Of a DNA stretch of 64,000 nucleotides, positions 1 to 9,248 are shown in pieces. Position 1 is the stretch's first letter, and each line of letters begins with the position of its first letter. The DNA is from Rhodomicrobium sp. (GTDB taxonomy: Bacteria > Pseudomonadota > Alphaproteobacteria > Rhizobiales > HXMU1428-3): contig BQJK01000001.1 in the NCBI GenBank assembly GCA_021604665.1, positions 248,001-312,000 of the forward strand. Direction: 5' to 3'. Position numbers and translations under genes: made by a program. Under the pieces are notes generated by a model, which saw only the letters and a list, made by a program, of their open reading frames with translations, made no database searches and had not been told where the DNA came from.

Positions 1-442
1 AAAGCCCATCAACCAACATCAAGGCAAAGCAATGAGCCTTATTCGGATCACGATTTAAGACAAACTCATCCCGTTTCTGCCGCACGAGCTGCTGCGCATC
101 TCTGATGGAGAAATTGGCAAGATCGGGAAAAAGGCAACTGGCAACACCAAAATCCTTGCTAAGAAAGCCAATGGCCACCACTGCGCCATTAGAAACACCG
201 GCCGGAGTTAACTCTCCAGCAGTGCTGCAACCATAAATCGGTGCGTTATAAGAGGCGCCAACGGCATTCACCACATTAGCAGGCAGTTTCCGATTACCGT
301 AAAACAATAAGATAAAGGCAAAATCCTCCGCTCCAAGCTGCGAGATGAGGTCATTACCTATCGTATCTATCTCACTACTGTAGGAAACCGCTGTTCTGAA
401 GCTGCGACTACCGTTCCTGAGATCGGGCATTTCAACAGTCAT
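1..442 (-). CDS. FIST-domain sensor protein, N-terminal part (gene runs off the window)
   Basis: Reading the minus strand from an ATG at 442 gives 147 open codons to the window edge. Residues about 15-90 carry the pattern of FIST domains: a predicted strand with FILLFYGN, then YGCSTAGELTPAG, then a run of small residues and VAIGFLSKDFG. FIST domains form the N-terminal half of small-molecule sensors, including the NO-responsive NosP proteins, often encoded beside histidine kinases or cyclic-di-GMP enzymes. The expected FIST_C half lies outside the window, so ligand and partner cannot be judged. The upstream side is a long non-coding gap shared with the divergent porin gene. The family call is fairly secure; the specific role is open. 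Confidence 0.75.
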   Translation of the reverse strand, partial: MTVEMPDLRNGSRSFRTAVSYSSEIDTIGNDLISQLGAEDFAFILLFYGNRKLPANVVNAVGASYNAPIYGCSTAGELTPAGVSNGAVVAIGFLSKDFGVASCLFPDLANFSIRDAQQLVRQKRDEFVLNRDPNKAHCFALMLVDGL

Positions 443-1410
443 ACGCGCTTTCTAAAATCATGGGCCGTCTTTATCTTTATCAGATACCTTTAATTAGCTG
501 TTTTCGCAGGTACAAGAGGCGCTGTACATTCTTGTGTTATGTCTGAAAATCAGCTTTCATATTCTATAGAATTTCAAATTAGTACGTTTGATATTAAATT
601 TATAGTACAAAAGATCAATGCGTATGAGAATATGGTTATATTCACCCACATTAATGGCCTTCTGAGCCGCTCTCAAATCTGTTGGATTTTTGCAACAACC
701 CCGAATCGGGCTGCGACTCGGAGCTCAAATACCCCACCATTTCACAGCCCGACTGGGGAAAACTGTAAACTCATATCCGTCGCACTAGCGCGACAGGTGG
801 TTAAAGATTAATCCACGCAAACGTGTCATGTGGACAAATCTTAGGCAGTAAAGCGGCGCAATTTTGTTACAGATGCGGCGGCTAACATAAGTTTTTCCAC
901 AATCATGAAAGCTATTCGATGTACCGTTTCATAACGGTAAGAGGCAGGCGCTGTAAAATAATCATCTATAAAGCAAAAAGCAGGGTTAAGAACTAAGGTA
1001 TTGATAGCAATCATGAAAATATAAATTTTTTGAGGGTTTGGCGGCAGGGAAACATGGTTTACGCAGCATTAACCAGTTAATGAGAACATAAGCTCAATTG
1101 AATATGTGGGGATTAGAGGCAGTGTGATATTGCGTTTTCCCTGTCATCCGGTGGAGGATAGGCCCAATCGCCACCTCGAAAGGGACTGAGTTAGTCTCGT
1201 GACGAAAATGTCACAAGGTTGTATTTATTCCTGCACACCGTGGTGGTTTTTGTTTACGTGACAGTCTGGCTTCGTTTACAGATATGTTACGTGAAGATTT
1301 CTGAGGGACGGGGGTCGAACGGTTATTTAAACCGGGGGGCCGTTCTTTCGAGTTCACAGACTAGTCGCGTCGTATCAATACGGCGCCCGAACAAGAATAG
1401 GAGAATAGGA
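443..1410. promoter_or_regulatory. Divergent intergenic region and porin leader
   Basis: This gap of nearly 1 kb separates the divergent FIST and porin genes. The only longer reading frame (539-811 +) has no ribosome site and an implausible composition, so I regard the stretch as non-coding. It holds a dyad GTGAC-N6-GTCAC at 1199-1214 and, 5' of the porin start, a GC-rich segment at 1300-1350 that can fold (CGGTT 1320-1324 with AACCG 1330-1334, and GAAC/GTTC around it). A purine-rich ribosome site, GGAGAATAGG, lies directly before the porin ATG. No clear -35/-10 pair could be fixed by eye. A long structured leader is common for abundant porin mRNAs and could be a target for small RNAs (inference). 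Confidence 0.4.
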
Positions 1411-2694
1411 ATGATTGGGGGACTTATCAAAACCAATCGCATAGCAGCTCTCGCAGGCGCAGGCGTTATCGCCGGTGCTCTTAGTGTGAGCCCAGCTCAA
1501 GCCGCTGATCTTGGTGGCGATTGCTGTGCAGACCTTGAAGAGCGTGTTGCAACACTTGAAGCAACAACAGCTCGCAAGGGTAACCGTAAGGTATCACTAA
1601 CCATCTCTGGTTGGGTGAACAGTGCTGTAATGATCTGGGACGATGGCGTTGATACAGACGCTTATGCTCTGTCAGATAACGGTGCAACACTTGGTTCACG
1701 TGTAACATTTGCTGGCGATGCTAAAATCAACCATGATTGGTCAGCTGGTTACAACATCACTATCGAAGTGCAAAGCGCTGATCCCTTCCTGGGAGATTTC
1801 TTAAGTGGCTCAGGAAACCTTGGTGCATCACAAGCCAATGACGATGGCTCAAATAACTTTAGCGTTCTCTACAGCTACATGTGGATTAAGAGTGAACGTT
1901 ATGGTGAATTGGCTTTAGGCAAACAATCACAAGCGACTGATAACATTTCGATTGTTGATTTGTCTGGTACACTCTTCAGCGGCAACAACGTTCTGTTCCG
2001 TGGTAACTCCTTTGCAACAACTAACTCCCTATGGGCGTTTGCTGTCGGTTGCTCAGGCATCGGTACTGACTGTCATGGTGAGCCAAGTAATGTTCTTAAA
2101 TACACAACTCCAACATTCTCTGGTTTCACACTTTCAGCCTCTTGGGGTGAAGATGACTTTTATGATGTTGCAGTGAAGTATGCTGGTGAATTTGGTGACT
2201 TTAAAGTCGGCGCTGCTGGTGGTTACTCTGTATGGAATGGTGGAGATAAACTCCGCACAACTGGTCTTGCAGCACCATCAGAATCTGAGCTCCTAGAGTT
2301 CGGTGCATCTATCATGCATACACCAACAGGCATATTTGTTTCTGGTACATACTCTAATCACAAATCTGATAATGCCAATGTTGAAGTGCTTGACAATGAT
2401 GCTTGGTACATCAAAGCAGGTATTAAGCAACGTTGGAATTCACTCGGCGCTACAGCTATCTATGGTGAATATGCAAGATATGCTGATGGCTTTGATGCAA
2501 GTGGTTTTGGTTTAGATGCTGCTGATCAAAGTGCAGTTGACCGTTATGGTGTTGGTGTTCATCAGTGGATTGATGCAGCTGCTATGCAGGTGTACTTCAA
2601 CTGGACACACCTTGAAGTTGACGGAAGTAACGGTACTTTTGTTGATGGCGAAGAGCTTGACACCTTCACACTTGGTGGCGTGATCTTCTTCTAA
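1411..2694 (+). CDS. Outer-membrane porin, Rhizobiales type
   Basis: A 427-residue protein with a signal peptide (residues about 1-32, ending SPAQA-AD), then a short coiled segment with the pattern ADLEERVATLEATTARKGNRK, then SLTISGWVN. This combination is typical of the Rhizobiales porin family (Omp2b/RopA-like), trimeric 16-strand barrels that let small hydrophilic solutes through the outer membrane. Alternating aromatic/polar strands fill the rest and the chain ends in Phe (GGVIFF), the usual signal for barrel assembly. I chose ATG 1411 because it follows GGAGAATAGG and starts the signal peptide; the open frame extends upstream to 1219 but that part does not look like protein. Two adjacent Cys (DCCADLEE) just after the cleavage site are characteristic. 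A strong terminator follows. Monocistronic. Confidence 0.92.
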   Translation: MIGGLIKTNRIAALAGAGVIAGALSVSPAQAADLGGDCCADLEERVATLEATTARKGNRKVSLTISGWVNSAVMIWDDGVDTDAYALSDNGATLGSRVTFAGDAKINHDWSAGYNITIEVQSADPFLGDFLSGSGNLGASQANDDGSNNFSVLYSYMWIKSERYGELALGKQSQATDNISIVDLSGTLFSGNNVLFRGNSFATTNSLWAFAVGCSGIGTDCHGEPSNVLKYTTPTFSGFTLSASWGEDDFYDVAVKYAGEFGDFKVGAAGGYSVWNGGDKLRTTGLAAPSESELLEFGASIMHTPTGIFVSGTYSNHKSDNANVEVLDNDAWYIKAGIKQRWNSLGATAIYGEYARYADGFDASGFGLDAADQSAVDRYGVGVHQWIDAAAMQVYFNWTHLEVDGSNGTFVDGEELDTFTLGGVIFF

Positions 2695-2734
2695 TCCAAA
2701 TTGGTTAGAATAAGGTACAACACCTGAAATTAAG

Positions 2735-2768
2735 TCGCCCCCTCAGAAATGAGGGGGCGATTTTTTTT
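2735..2768 (+). terminator. Rho-independent terminator of the porin gene
   Basis: A perfect 10-bp stem (TCGCCCCCTC at 2735-2744 with GAGGGGGCGA at 2751-2760) and a 6-nt loop are followed by eight T. It lies 40 bases after the porin stop codon. Confidence 0.93.
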
Positions 2769-2930
2769 GCGCGCAGTTTAAGCAAATCGAATGTAAGGGG
2801 GAAGGGGAGGCATGATAGCCCCAGAATACCGGGACAGCTTTTGGGTGTAAGTATACCCGTTAGTTATATCGAGTATGGGGCAGAGAGATTAGATTATGAA
2901 GGAGCAAAAACCCTCACAGCACGCACCCCC

Positions 2931-2960
2931 AAGAAAAATTAAGCGTAGCGTATTTTTCTT
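2931..2960 (-). terminator. Probable uvrB terminator hairpin
   Basis: Just downstream of the uvrB stop on the minus strand, AAGAAAAAT and ATTTTTCTT (9 bp) flank a 12-nt segment with ACGC/GCGT that can pair internally. The 3' arm supplies the T-rich tract. The stem is AT-rich, so efficiency is uncertain. Confidence 0.45.
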
Positions 2961-2967
2961 GAAACCC

Positions 2968-5343
2968 TTAAAGCCCCGTTCTGTGGCTTTTGCCCTTCTT
3001 GGTGCGGGTGCCCGGCTTGCCGCCTGAGGAGCGCGGGCGATTGGCAGGGGCTGGCTGTTTCTCGGGCCGGGCATTGGTTGCTGACCCTTTAACAACAGGC
3101 CGCTCCGCATGGGGGCCCATTTCATCAAGGCTATTTTTCCGGAGTTTGGAATTAATATCCCCACCCTTCAACATCTGAAGATCTTTAGAGGAAAAACTCC
3201 GCGCCAGCGGGTCATTCGCCACCAGCAATTCTTTATCGCGCAGCCGTTTAATCTCATCCCTGAGCCGCGCCGCCTCTTCAAATTCCAGATCTTCCGCCGC
3301 CTTGATCATCTGTTTTTCAAGATCCTTCAGCACAGCCTCAAAATTATGGCCAATGGTCGCGTCATCGGCGGCAAGCCCAGCATCAACTGAGACATCATCA
3401 CCTTCATAAACACTATCGAGAATATCGCCGATCTGCTTATTCACTGTTGTCGGCGTAATGCCATGTTCAAGGTTATAGGCAACCTGCTTCTCGCGCCGGC
3501 GCTCGGTTTCATCCATCGCGCGCTGCATAGATCCGGTGATCTTATCTGCATAGAGGATAACGCGGCCCTTTTCATTGCGCGCCGCCCGGCCAATGGTTTG
3601 CACCAGTGAGGTCTCTGATCTCAAGAAGCCTTCTTTATCCGCATCGAGAATAGCCACCAGCGCGCATTCAGGAATATCCAGCCCCTCACGCAAGAGGTTG
3701 ATACCAATGAGAATATCAAACGCGCCAAGGCGCAGGTCACGGATGATTTCAATCCGCTCCAGCGTATCAATATCAGAGTGCATATAACGGACACGCAACC
3801 CCTGATCATGAGCATATTCGGTCAGGTCTTCAGCCATCCTCTTGGTAAGGGTCGTCACGAGCACGCGGTAGCCATCCGCCACCACCTGCCGGCATTCATC
3901 TAACAGATCATCAACCTGTGTTTCAGCCGGGCGGATGATAATATCAGGGTCGGTCAGCCCCGTTGGGCGAATAACCTGCTCAGCAAACACACCGTCTGTT
4001 TGCTCCATCTCCCAGTTACCGGGTGTAGCGGAAACAAAAACGGTTTGCGGCCGAAGAGAATTCCATTCAGCAAACCGCATCGGTCGGTTATCCATGCAAG
4101 AAGGCAGGCGGAACCCAAAATCAGCCAAAGTCCGTTTGCGTTTAATATCCCCGCGGAACATGGCATTCAGCTGGCCAACGGTTACATGGCTTTCATCAAC
4201 AAAAACCAGTGCATTATCAGGTAGATATTCAAACAAAGTTGGCGGCGGGTGCCCGGCAGCACGCCCCGTAAGGTAGCGAGAATAATTCTCAATGCCAGCA
4301 CAAGAGCCAGTGGCCGCCATCATTTCAAGATCAAAAGACACACGCTGCTCAAGCCGTTGAGCTTCCAAAAGTTTGTTCACCTGCTTTAATTCACTAAGCC
4401 GGTGCTGAAGCTCTTCTTTAATACCGATCATTGCCTGATTAAGCGTTGGCTTTGGGGTGACATAGTGAGAGTTAGCGTAAAGTTTCACCAGCTCAAAGTC
4501 ATGAGTCTTACGCCCGGTTAGTGGGTCAAATTCAGTTAGCGCTTCAATTTCATCGCCAAACATAGAAATACGCCAGGCCCTGTCCTCAAGGTGAGCTGGC
4601 CACACCTCAATGGTATCCCCCCGCACACGGAAAGTGCCGCGACCAAATGCCTGGTCATTGCGGGTGTAATGGAGCGCAACAATATCAGAAATCAACTGCT
4701 TTTGTTCAATCCGCTCACCTTGGGAAAGCGGTAGCGTCATCGCGGTATAGGTCTCAACAGAGCCTATACCATAGATACAGGAAACAGAGGCGACAATGAT
4801 CACATCATCCCGCTCGAGGAGTGCCCGGGTGGCGGCATGGCGCATCCGGTCGATCTGCTCGTTAATGCTGGCCTCTTTTTCAATATAGGTATCGGTGCGC
4901 GGCACATAGGCTTCAGGCTGGTAATAGTCATAATAAGAGACAAAATACTCAACCGCATTATCTGGAAAAAAGCTCTTGAATTCGCCGTAAAGCTGAGCCG
5001 CCAATGTCTTATTAGGGGCGAGGATAAGAGCAGGGCGCTGCGTTTCCTCTATCACATGCGCAACGGTAAAGGTTTTACCGGTGCCGGTCGCGCCAAGAAG
5101 CACCTGATTATGCTCATTATCTTTAAGCCCGGTGACAAGTTCTTTAATGGCAGTGGGCTGGTCTCCTTTAGGCTCAAAGGGGGAGTGGATCTTAAACGGT
5201 ACACCTCCTTCAGATTTTGGAGGCCTCTCCGGTCGGTGCGGCTCATAAGAGGGCAACGTCTCTTCATTGGAGAGCGGATGCAGGTCAATCATCGGCTGCG
5301 GCACCGGTGGAATTACGCTTGAAGTTACAGGAGGTTTTGCCAT
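2968..5343 (-). CDS. uvrB: UvrABC excinuclease subunit B
   Basis: UvrB is the DNA-damage verification helicase of bacterial nucleotide excision repair; it receives lesions from UvrA and recruits UvrC. Counting from ATG 5343 (791 aa), the protein has Walker A GATGTGKT at about 84-91, the beta-hairpin region [19 protein letters not shown], the DESH Walker B motif, helicase motifs V/VI ([22 protein letters not shown]) and a C-terminal UVR motif ([19 protein letters not shown]) for UvrC contact. It is longer than the usual 670 aa: about 45 extra residues precede the first conserved block and about 70 basic, low-complexity residues (rich in Lys, Arg, Pro, Gly) follow the UVR motif. The open frame begins at a TTG at 5400, but ATG 5343 is preferred. 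No SOS box was recognised upstream. Confidence 0.97.
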   Translation of the reverse strand: MAKPPVTSSVIPPVPQPMIDLHPLSNEETLPSYEPHRPERPPKSEGGVPFKIHSPFEPKGDQPTAIKELVTGLKDNEHNQVLLGATGTGKTFTVAHVIEETQRPALILAPNKTLAAQLYGEFKSFFPDNAVEYFVSYYDYYQPEAYVPRTDTYIEKEASINEQIDRMRHAATRALLERDDVIIVASVSCIYGIGSVETYTAMTLPLSQGERIEQKQLISDIVALHYTRNDQAFGRGTFRVRGDTIEVWPAHLEDRAWRISMFGDEIEALTEFDPLTGRKTHDFELVKLYANSHYVTPKPTLNQAMIGIKEELQHRLSELKQVNKLLEAQRLEQRVSFDLEMMAATGSCAGIENYSRYLTGRAAGHPPPTLFEYLPDNALVFVDESHVTVGQLNAMFRGDIKRKRTLADFGFRLPSCMDNRPMRFAEWNSLRPQTVFVSATPGNWEMEQTDGVFAEQVIRPTGLTDPDIIIRPAETQVDDLLDECRQVVADGYRVLVTTLTKRMAEDLTEYAHDQGLRVRYMHSDIDTLERIEIIRDLRLGAFDILIGINLLREGLDIPECALVAILDADKEGFLRSETSLVQTIGRAARNEKGRVILYADKITGSMQRAMDETERRREKQVAYNLEHGITPTTVNKQIGDILDSVYEGDDVSVDAGLAADDATIGHNFEAVLKDLEKQMIKAAEDLEFEEAARLRDEIKRLRDKELLVANDPLARSFSSKDLQMLKGGDINSKLRKNSLDEMGPHAERPVVKGSATNARPEKQPAPANRPRSSGGKPGTRTKKGKSHRTGL

Positions 5344-5518
5344 GGTTGTAAATATGTGATCTGCTTGCAAAAAGCGCAAGGGGTAAGCGGCTAAATGCAA
5401 TAAAAGCTCAAATCCAGATCCTCGTAATTCTCATATTGATGAATAAGGGGCACGGCACTCAGCTTCTGTTCATTCTAAATAAGAGACAGTAAGGTGATAA
5501 AAATCAATCAGTTGGGGA

Positions 5519-6433
5519 ATGCTACAGATGAGACTAAATAACCAGAGTATCAAAGCCGCCTTTCTAGTCATCTTGCTGGGCTGGATAAGCCCGGCCATCG
5601 CCGGCCCCTCATATAATTGCAAAGCCAACCTGACTGAAAATGAGCGCTTAATTTGCGACCGGGTGGGACTTGGCAATCTGGATCAGGAAATTGCTGATAG
5701 ATTTTTCAACTTGACCTCACTGCTCAACCGCGCGGCAGCAGATATTGTACGCAATGATCAACGGCAATTCATCAAAAGGCGGCAGCGTTGTGGGTTTTCC
5801 GTGCGCTGCACAAGAGAGATAATGATGAAGCGTTTTCATCAGCTGGATAATGAATTGCAGCAACAGCAGGCTTTTCGTAACGGCAATGAGATAGATAACG
5901 AAGAACAACGCCCGGATGATATTTGCGGCCCGGGCTTTACAGAGATCAATGGCAAATGCATCCATAACTCAGATTTGGAGGGCCGGAATGAAAATGATAA
6001 CAACCGCCCAGGCAGCCAGTTTGCCATTGCCCCCGGTGAGTATGGCATCTATGTCTTCGCCAATGGCGCTGATTTGCGAATGGACCCGAGAGCGGACCGT
6101 TTATTATTTACAGAGCAAAAATCCGGCAACCCGAACGGTAAGCGCTTGCAGTCTTTCATTCTTGCGGCTCATCAAGGCGGCTATATCATCCGGGATAAAC
6201 AAAGCGGCCTGATGCTGCATGCCGATGATAATGGCGACGGCCAGGTCTCTACCCGCTATCAACCGAATGACGGCTTCACCAAGGTTTTGATCACCAACGC
6301 CAATGAGGGCTGCTTCTATATCCAAACCCTCGCCTCCGGCCGCTACTGGACCTGGGAACAAAACTCCCAAGTCATCATCACCCGCAGAAATCCTAGCGGC
6401 GAGGCAAGCATGTTCTGCTTCAAGGGGCAGTGA
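5519..6433 (+). CDS. Secreted LprI-like protein with C-terminal beta-trefoil-like region
   Basis: A 304-aa protein with a signal peptide (hydrophobic residues 14-28, cleavage after AIA). Residues about 32-115 match the LprI/DUF1311 pattern: a Cys followed by NLTENERLICDRVGLGNLDQEIADRF, later RCGFSVRCTREIM with spaced Cys. Such domains occur in periplasmic or surface proteins, some reported to inhibit lysozyme. A low-complexity, Asn/Glu-rich linker (120-165) leads to a C-terminal 130-residue region with repeats of the type YGIYVFANGADLR, YIIRDKQSGLMLHA and CFYIQTLASGRYWTW, which resembles ricin-type or fascin-like trefoil folds. The first half is recognised with fair confidence; the trefoil assignment is inference. 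ATG 5519 has a TTGGGG element upstream; ATG 5528 is an alternative. It is the only gene between divergent uvrB and the repeat region. Confidence 0.7.
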   Translation: MLQMRLNNQSIKAAFLVILLGWISPAIAGPSYNCKANLTENERLICDRVGLGNLDQEIADRFFNLTSLLNRAAADIVRNDQRQFIKRRQRCGFSVRCTREIMMKRFHQLDNELQQQQAFRNGNEIDNEEQRPDDICGPGFTEINGKCIHNSDLEGRNENDNNRPGSQFAIAPGEYGIYVFANGADLRMDPRADRLLFTEQKSGNPNGKRLQSFILAAHQGGYIIRDKQSGLMLHADDNGDGQVSTRYQPNDGFTKVLITNANEGCFYIQTLASGRYWTWEQNSQVIITRRNPSGEASMFCFKGQ

Positions 6434-6646
6434 TGTATCTGGAGAGGGATGGCGAATTAGCGCCATAATTAACCGTGAGAGCTGTACTCTAAGAAGGAGC
6501 CTGGCCCTTCAGGGCCAGCAGACATGAGAGTGCTTGTTAGTGGCCTTTGGGGCATTTGAAGCCAAATCGAGCGCCAGGAATAGCCGTGAGTGAACTAACT
6601 AGGAGCTTAATACCCACAATCTCACCCAACTGAGAACACTAGACCT

Positions 6647-6713
6647 GAAGAAGGAGCGACCGTCACACACGCGAGTGTGTGACGCGAGTGACATGGCGAG
6701 CGCCAGCAAGCCC
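6647..6713. repeat. 67-bp repeat copy 1
   Basis: Runs from GAAGAAGGAGCGACCG to GCCAGCAAGCCCG and matches copy 2 at 6795-6861 with one mismatch. It contains the hairpin TCACACAC-GCGA-GTGTGTGA (6663-6682), an 8-bp stem closed by a GNRA-type GCGA tetraloop. It is followed by GCAGC-TTA-GCTGC (6714-6726), whose stem is replaced in copy 2. Confidence 0.92.
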
Positions 6714-6794
6714 GCAGCTTAGCTGCGCACCTCGGAGTGCCCGCTGCTTCAGCAGCGGAATAGCACGTGAGAGAAATAAACAACCAACTGACCC

Positions 6795-6861
6795 GAAGAA
6801 GGAGCGACCGTCACACACGCGAGTGTGTGACGCGAGGGACATGGCGAGCGCCAGCAAGCCC
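6795..6861. repeat. 67-bp repeat copy 2
   Basis: Second copy, 148 bp after the first, with the same GCGA-capped hairpin (6811-6830). The following stem is CGGCGC-TTA-GCGCCG (6861-6875): same position and TTA loop as in copy 1, different paired bases. Confidence 0.92.
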
Positions 6862-6920
6862 GGCGCTTAGCGCCGCCCCTCGGAGGCTCTGGCGCGATAG
6901 CGCCAGAAATAGCCGTGAGA

Positions 6921-6944
6921 GAAACAAACCAACTGGCAAGTTGG
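6921..6944 (-). terminator. Terminator of bioB
   Basis: On the minus strand, just past the bioB stop, CCAACT-TGCC-AGTTGG is followed by TTTGTTTC. The 3' side merges with the conserved linker of the hairpin mosaic, so the last repeat unit and the terminator share sequence. Confidence 0.7.
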
Positions 6945-6949
6945 TCTAG

Positions 6950-8017
6950 CTACTCGCCTTCCACTTTCAACCCAGCCCTTGTGATCAACGACTTATCCTC
7001 AGTCGCATCATTATTGCCAGTTGTCAGCAGCTTCTCACCGTAAAAGATGGAGTTGGCCCCGGCCATGAAGCAAAGCAGTTGTGCTTCATCATTGAGGTTT
7101 TTGCGGCCGGCAGAAAGGCGCACGCGGGCTTTTGGCATCAGGATGCGGGCGGTGGCGACCATGCGTACAAGATCGAGAGGGTCAACCGGGTCACGTTCTT
7201 CCATCGGGGTGCCGGGCACAGCAACAAGCGCGTTGATCGGCACGCTGCCGGGGTGCGGCGTTAGGGTCGCAAGCACTTCAAGCATCCGCGCGCGGTCACG
7301 GATGGTCTCACCCATGCCGATAATGCCGCCGGAGCAAAGTGAGATGCCAGCCTGTTGCACATGAGAGATGGTCTCAAGCCGGTCCTCAAAGGTGCGGGTG
7401 GTGATGATTTTTTCGTAAAATTCGGGCGAAGTATCGATGTTGTGATTGTAAGAATTCAGCCCCGCCTCTTTAAGCCGCTGAGCCTGAGATGAATTCAGCA
7501 TTCCAAGGGTGACGCAGGCCTCCATGCCCATATCAGAGACCCCTTTGACCATATCAACAACCTGGTCAAATTCTTCCCCGTCGCGCACATTGCGCCATGC
7601 CGCGCCCATGCAGAACCGTTTGGCGCCTGCGTCTTTGGCAATTTGCGCCTTGGCCAGCACTTCATCGGTATCAATGAGGCTTTCTTTTTCAAGGCCGGTC
7701 TTTTTGGCGTAATGGGCAGATTGCGGGCAATATTTGCAATCTTCCGGGCAAGAGCCTGTTTTAATGGAAAGCAGGCTAGCAAGCTGCACGGTGCCATCTT
7801 CATGAAATTGACGATGAACGGTTTGCGCCCTATAGAGAAGCTCCATAAGCGGCGCTTCAAGCAGCGCAACAATCTCATCGGTTCTCCAGTCATGGCGAAT
7901 GAAGCTGTTGCTATTGCGTTGAGTGGCGGCTTCTAAACCGCCATCGCTTTGCTTAAAAACAGGCGTTGAGGATGTGTCTATACTGTGATCGTCGTTTCTT
8001 GATGTAAAATCGTCCAT
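6950..8017 (-). CDS. bioB: Biotin synthase
   Basis: Biotin synthase is a radical-SAM enzyme that inserts sulfur into dethiobiotin, the last step of biotin synthesis. The 355-aa product has the cluster motif CPEDCKYC at residues 90-97 (Cys90, 94, 97) followed by PQSAHY, the VTLGMLN and [12 protein letters not shown] blocks, [10 protein letters not shown], and near the C terminus RLSAGRKNL plus [11 protein letters not shown], which hold ligands of the second, [2Fe-2S] cluster. Length fits the family (about 346 aa in E. coli) with an N-terminal extension of roughly 30 residues. It starts 40 bases from the divergent bioF start, so both promoters must lie in that short gap or inside the coding ends. 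A palindromic terminator follows. No BioR-type TTATMKATAA box was seen. Confidence 0.97.
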   Translation of the reverse strand: MDDFTSRNDDHSIDTSSTPVFKQSDGGLEAATQRNSNSFIRHDWRTDEIVALLEAPLMELLYRAQTVHRQFHEDGTVQLASLLSIKTGSCPEDCKYCPQSAHYAKKTGLEKESLIDTDEVLAKAQIAKDAGAKRFCMGAAWRNVRDGEEFDQVVDMVKGVSDMGMEACVTLGMLNSSQAQRLKEAGLNSYNHNIDTSPEFYEKIITTRTFEDRLETISHVQQAGISLCSGGIIGMGETIRDRARMLEVLATLTPHPGSVPINALVAVPGTPMEERDPVDPLDLVRMVATARILMPKARVRLSAGRKNLNDEAQLLCFMAGANSIFYGEKLLTTGNNDATEDKSLITRAGLKVEGE

Positions 8018-8057
8018 AATTCCGGCAATAGGTTAAAAACTCTAAAAAAGAGCTGTG

Positions 8058-9248
8058 ATGAAACAAGTTGAAGAGAGTTATAAGGCATTTTTAGCTGAAT
8101 GCCATGCCAAAAATCTACAAAGGCATTTATGTGATGTTGAACCTGTAACGGCAGCAAAAATCAGGGTCAAGGGGCAATTATTCGTTAATTTTGCCTCAAA
8201 TGACTATCTGGGCCTCGCCCATCACCCGGCTGTTATTGAAGCTAGCAGCCAATATGCCAAAGATTATGGCGCTGGCAGCAGCGCTTCGCGCCTTGTCACA
8301 GGCAATAGCCACCAATTTACTGAAATTGAAGAAAAACTCGCCGCCCTAAAGGGGGCTGAGGCTGCTCTTATCATGGCGAGCGGGTATCAGGCCAATGGCG
8401 CGGTGCTGGAAGCGCTGTTTGATAAACGCATTTTAAAAGCAGCCCCCCATGTGGTGGCAGACAGGCTGAACCATGCCAGCATGCATTTTGGCTGTAAGGC
8501 GGCAGGCGTTCGCCAGTTTCGCTATCATCACCTGGATGCCGCTCAGTGCCGGGAGAAGTTGGAGCAGGCAGAACCTGGCGCACCCAAATTTATCCTGACA
8601 GAGACGGTTTTCAGTATGGATGGCGATGTAGCGCCGATCAAGGATTTGGTGGGGATGGCGAGTGCTTATGACGCCTGTCTGATTGCTGATGACGCCCATG
8701 GCTTTGGCGTTTTGGGCAAGGGTGGCCGCGGTTTGGCTGAGGGGGCAGACATCACCATCGGCACCTTTTCAAAAGCAATGGGCAGTTTTGGCGCTTATGT
8801 GGCGGGCTCAAGAGGTGTCATAGATTATCTCATCCAGCGTTGCGGCGGTTTGATATATTCAACAGCGTTGCCCCCTGCCACGTTAGGTGCAATCAGCGCG
8901 GCCATAGATCTGTTGCCGGGGCTTGATGAGGCGCGGGCTAAAGTTGCCAGCCATGCCGCTAGATTCAGGCAGGAAATGCAGGCGCTTGGCCTTGGCACGG
9001 GCAAATCAGAAACCCAGATCGTTCCACTGATTGTTGGCAAGGCAGAGGCAGCACTAGCGCTCTCAAACTCCCTGAGGGACAAAGGCTTTTGGGTCACCGC
9101 CATCCGCCCCCCAACCGTGCCAGAAGGCACCAGCCGCCTGCGCGTCGCCTTTTCCGCCGCTCATAGTGATGATGAGGTGGCAGATCTGATCGCTGTGATT
9201 AAATCTGCCCGCGAGCATATTGATTTAGAACAGACTGAGGCGGGTTGA
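8058..9248 (+). CDS. bioF: 8-amino-7-oxononanoate synthase
   Basis: BioF is a PLP enzyme that condenses pimeloyl-ACP with L-alanine, the first ring-building step of biotin synthesis. The 396-aa protein shows the alpha-oxoamine synthase pattern: NFASNDYLGLAHHP near the N terminus, GAGSSASRLVTGN, ADDAHGFGVLG (Asp and His contacting PLP) and the Schiff-base lysine in TIGTFSKAMGSFG (Lys239). A GTG at 8055 directly precedes the ATG at 8058 and either could serve; AAAAGAG upstream is the probable ribosome site. The stop codon overlaps the start of the next gene (TGATG), so the two are translationally coupled. Confidence 0.96.
   Translation: MKQVEESYKAFLAECHAKNLQRHLCDVEPVTAAKIRVKGQLFVNFASNDYLGLAHHPAVIEASSQYAKDYGAGSSASRLVTGNSHQFTEIEEKLAALKGAEAALIMASGYQANGAVLEALFDKRILKAAPHVVADRLNHASMHFGCKAAGVRQFRYHHLDAAQCREKLEQAEPGAPKFILTETVFSMDGDVAPIKDLVGMASAYDACLIADDAHGFGVLGKGGRGLAEGADITIGTFSKAMGSFGAYVAGSRGVIDYLIQRCGGLIYSTALPPATLGAISAAIDLLPGLDEARAKVASHAARFRQEMQALGLGTGKSETQIVPLIVGKAEAALALSNSLRDKGFWVTAIRPPTVPEGTSRLRVAFSAAHSDDEVADLIAVIKSAREHIDLEQTEAG

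Larger units (their letters stand above)
6434..6949. repeat. Mosaic of covarying hairpin repeats
   Basis: A 500-bp non-coding block made of related units. Each unit has short perfect hairpins whose stem sequences differ between units while the linkers are conserved. The hairpin preceding the linker AATAG(C/CA)CGTGAGAGAAA is CCGCTGC-TTCA-GCAGCGG at 6741-6758 in one unit and CTGGCGC-GATA-GCGCCAG at 6889-6906 in the next. Earlier, more diverged units show ATGGCG/GCGCCAT near 6459-6476 followed by AACCGTGAGAG, and CTGGCCCTTCAGGGCCAG at 6501-6518. Short open frames across it merely read the repeats. It lies between convergent genes, so a duplicated transcribed or extragenic palindromic element is likely; function unknown. 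Confidence 0.8.

Noticed and set aside
539..811. 90-codon open frame upstream of the porin
   Set aside because: No ribosome site, no recognisable protein pattern, mixed low-quality composition; treated as chance.
2889..3164. 91-codon frame overlapping the uvrB end on the same strand
   Set aside because: It reads the low-complexity uvrB tail in another frame and runs through the terminator hairpin.
6647..6861. CRISPR-like array
   Set aside because: Only two near-identical copies with a non-unique, structured spacer; no cas genes in the window.
6663..6949. Short frames on both strands across the hairpin mosaic
   Set aside because: They translate the repeats themselves; copies in different units give the same peptide pieces without a start signal.
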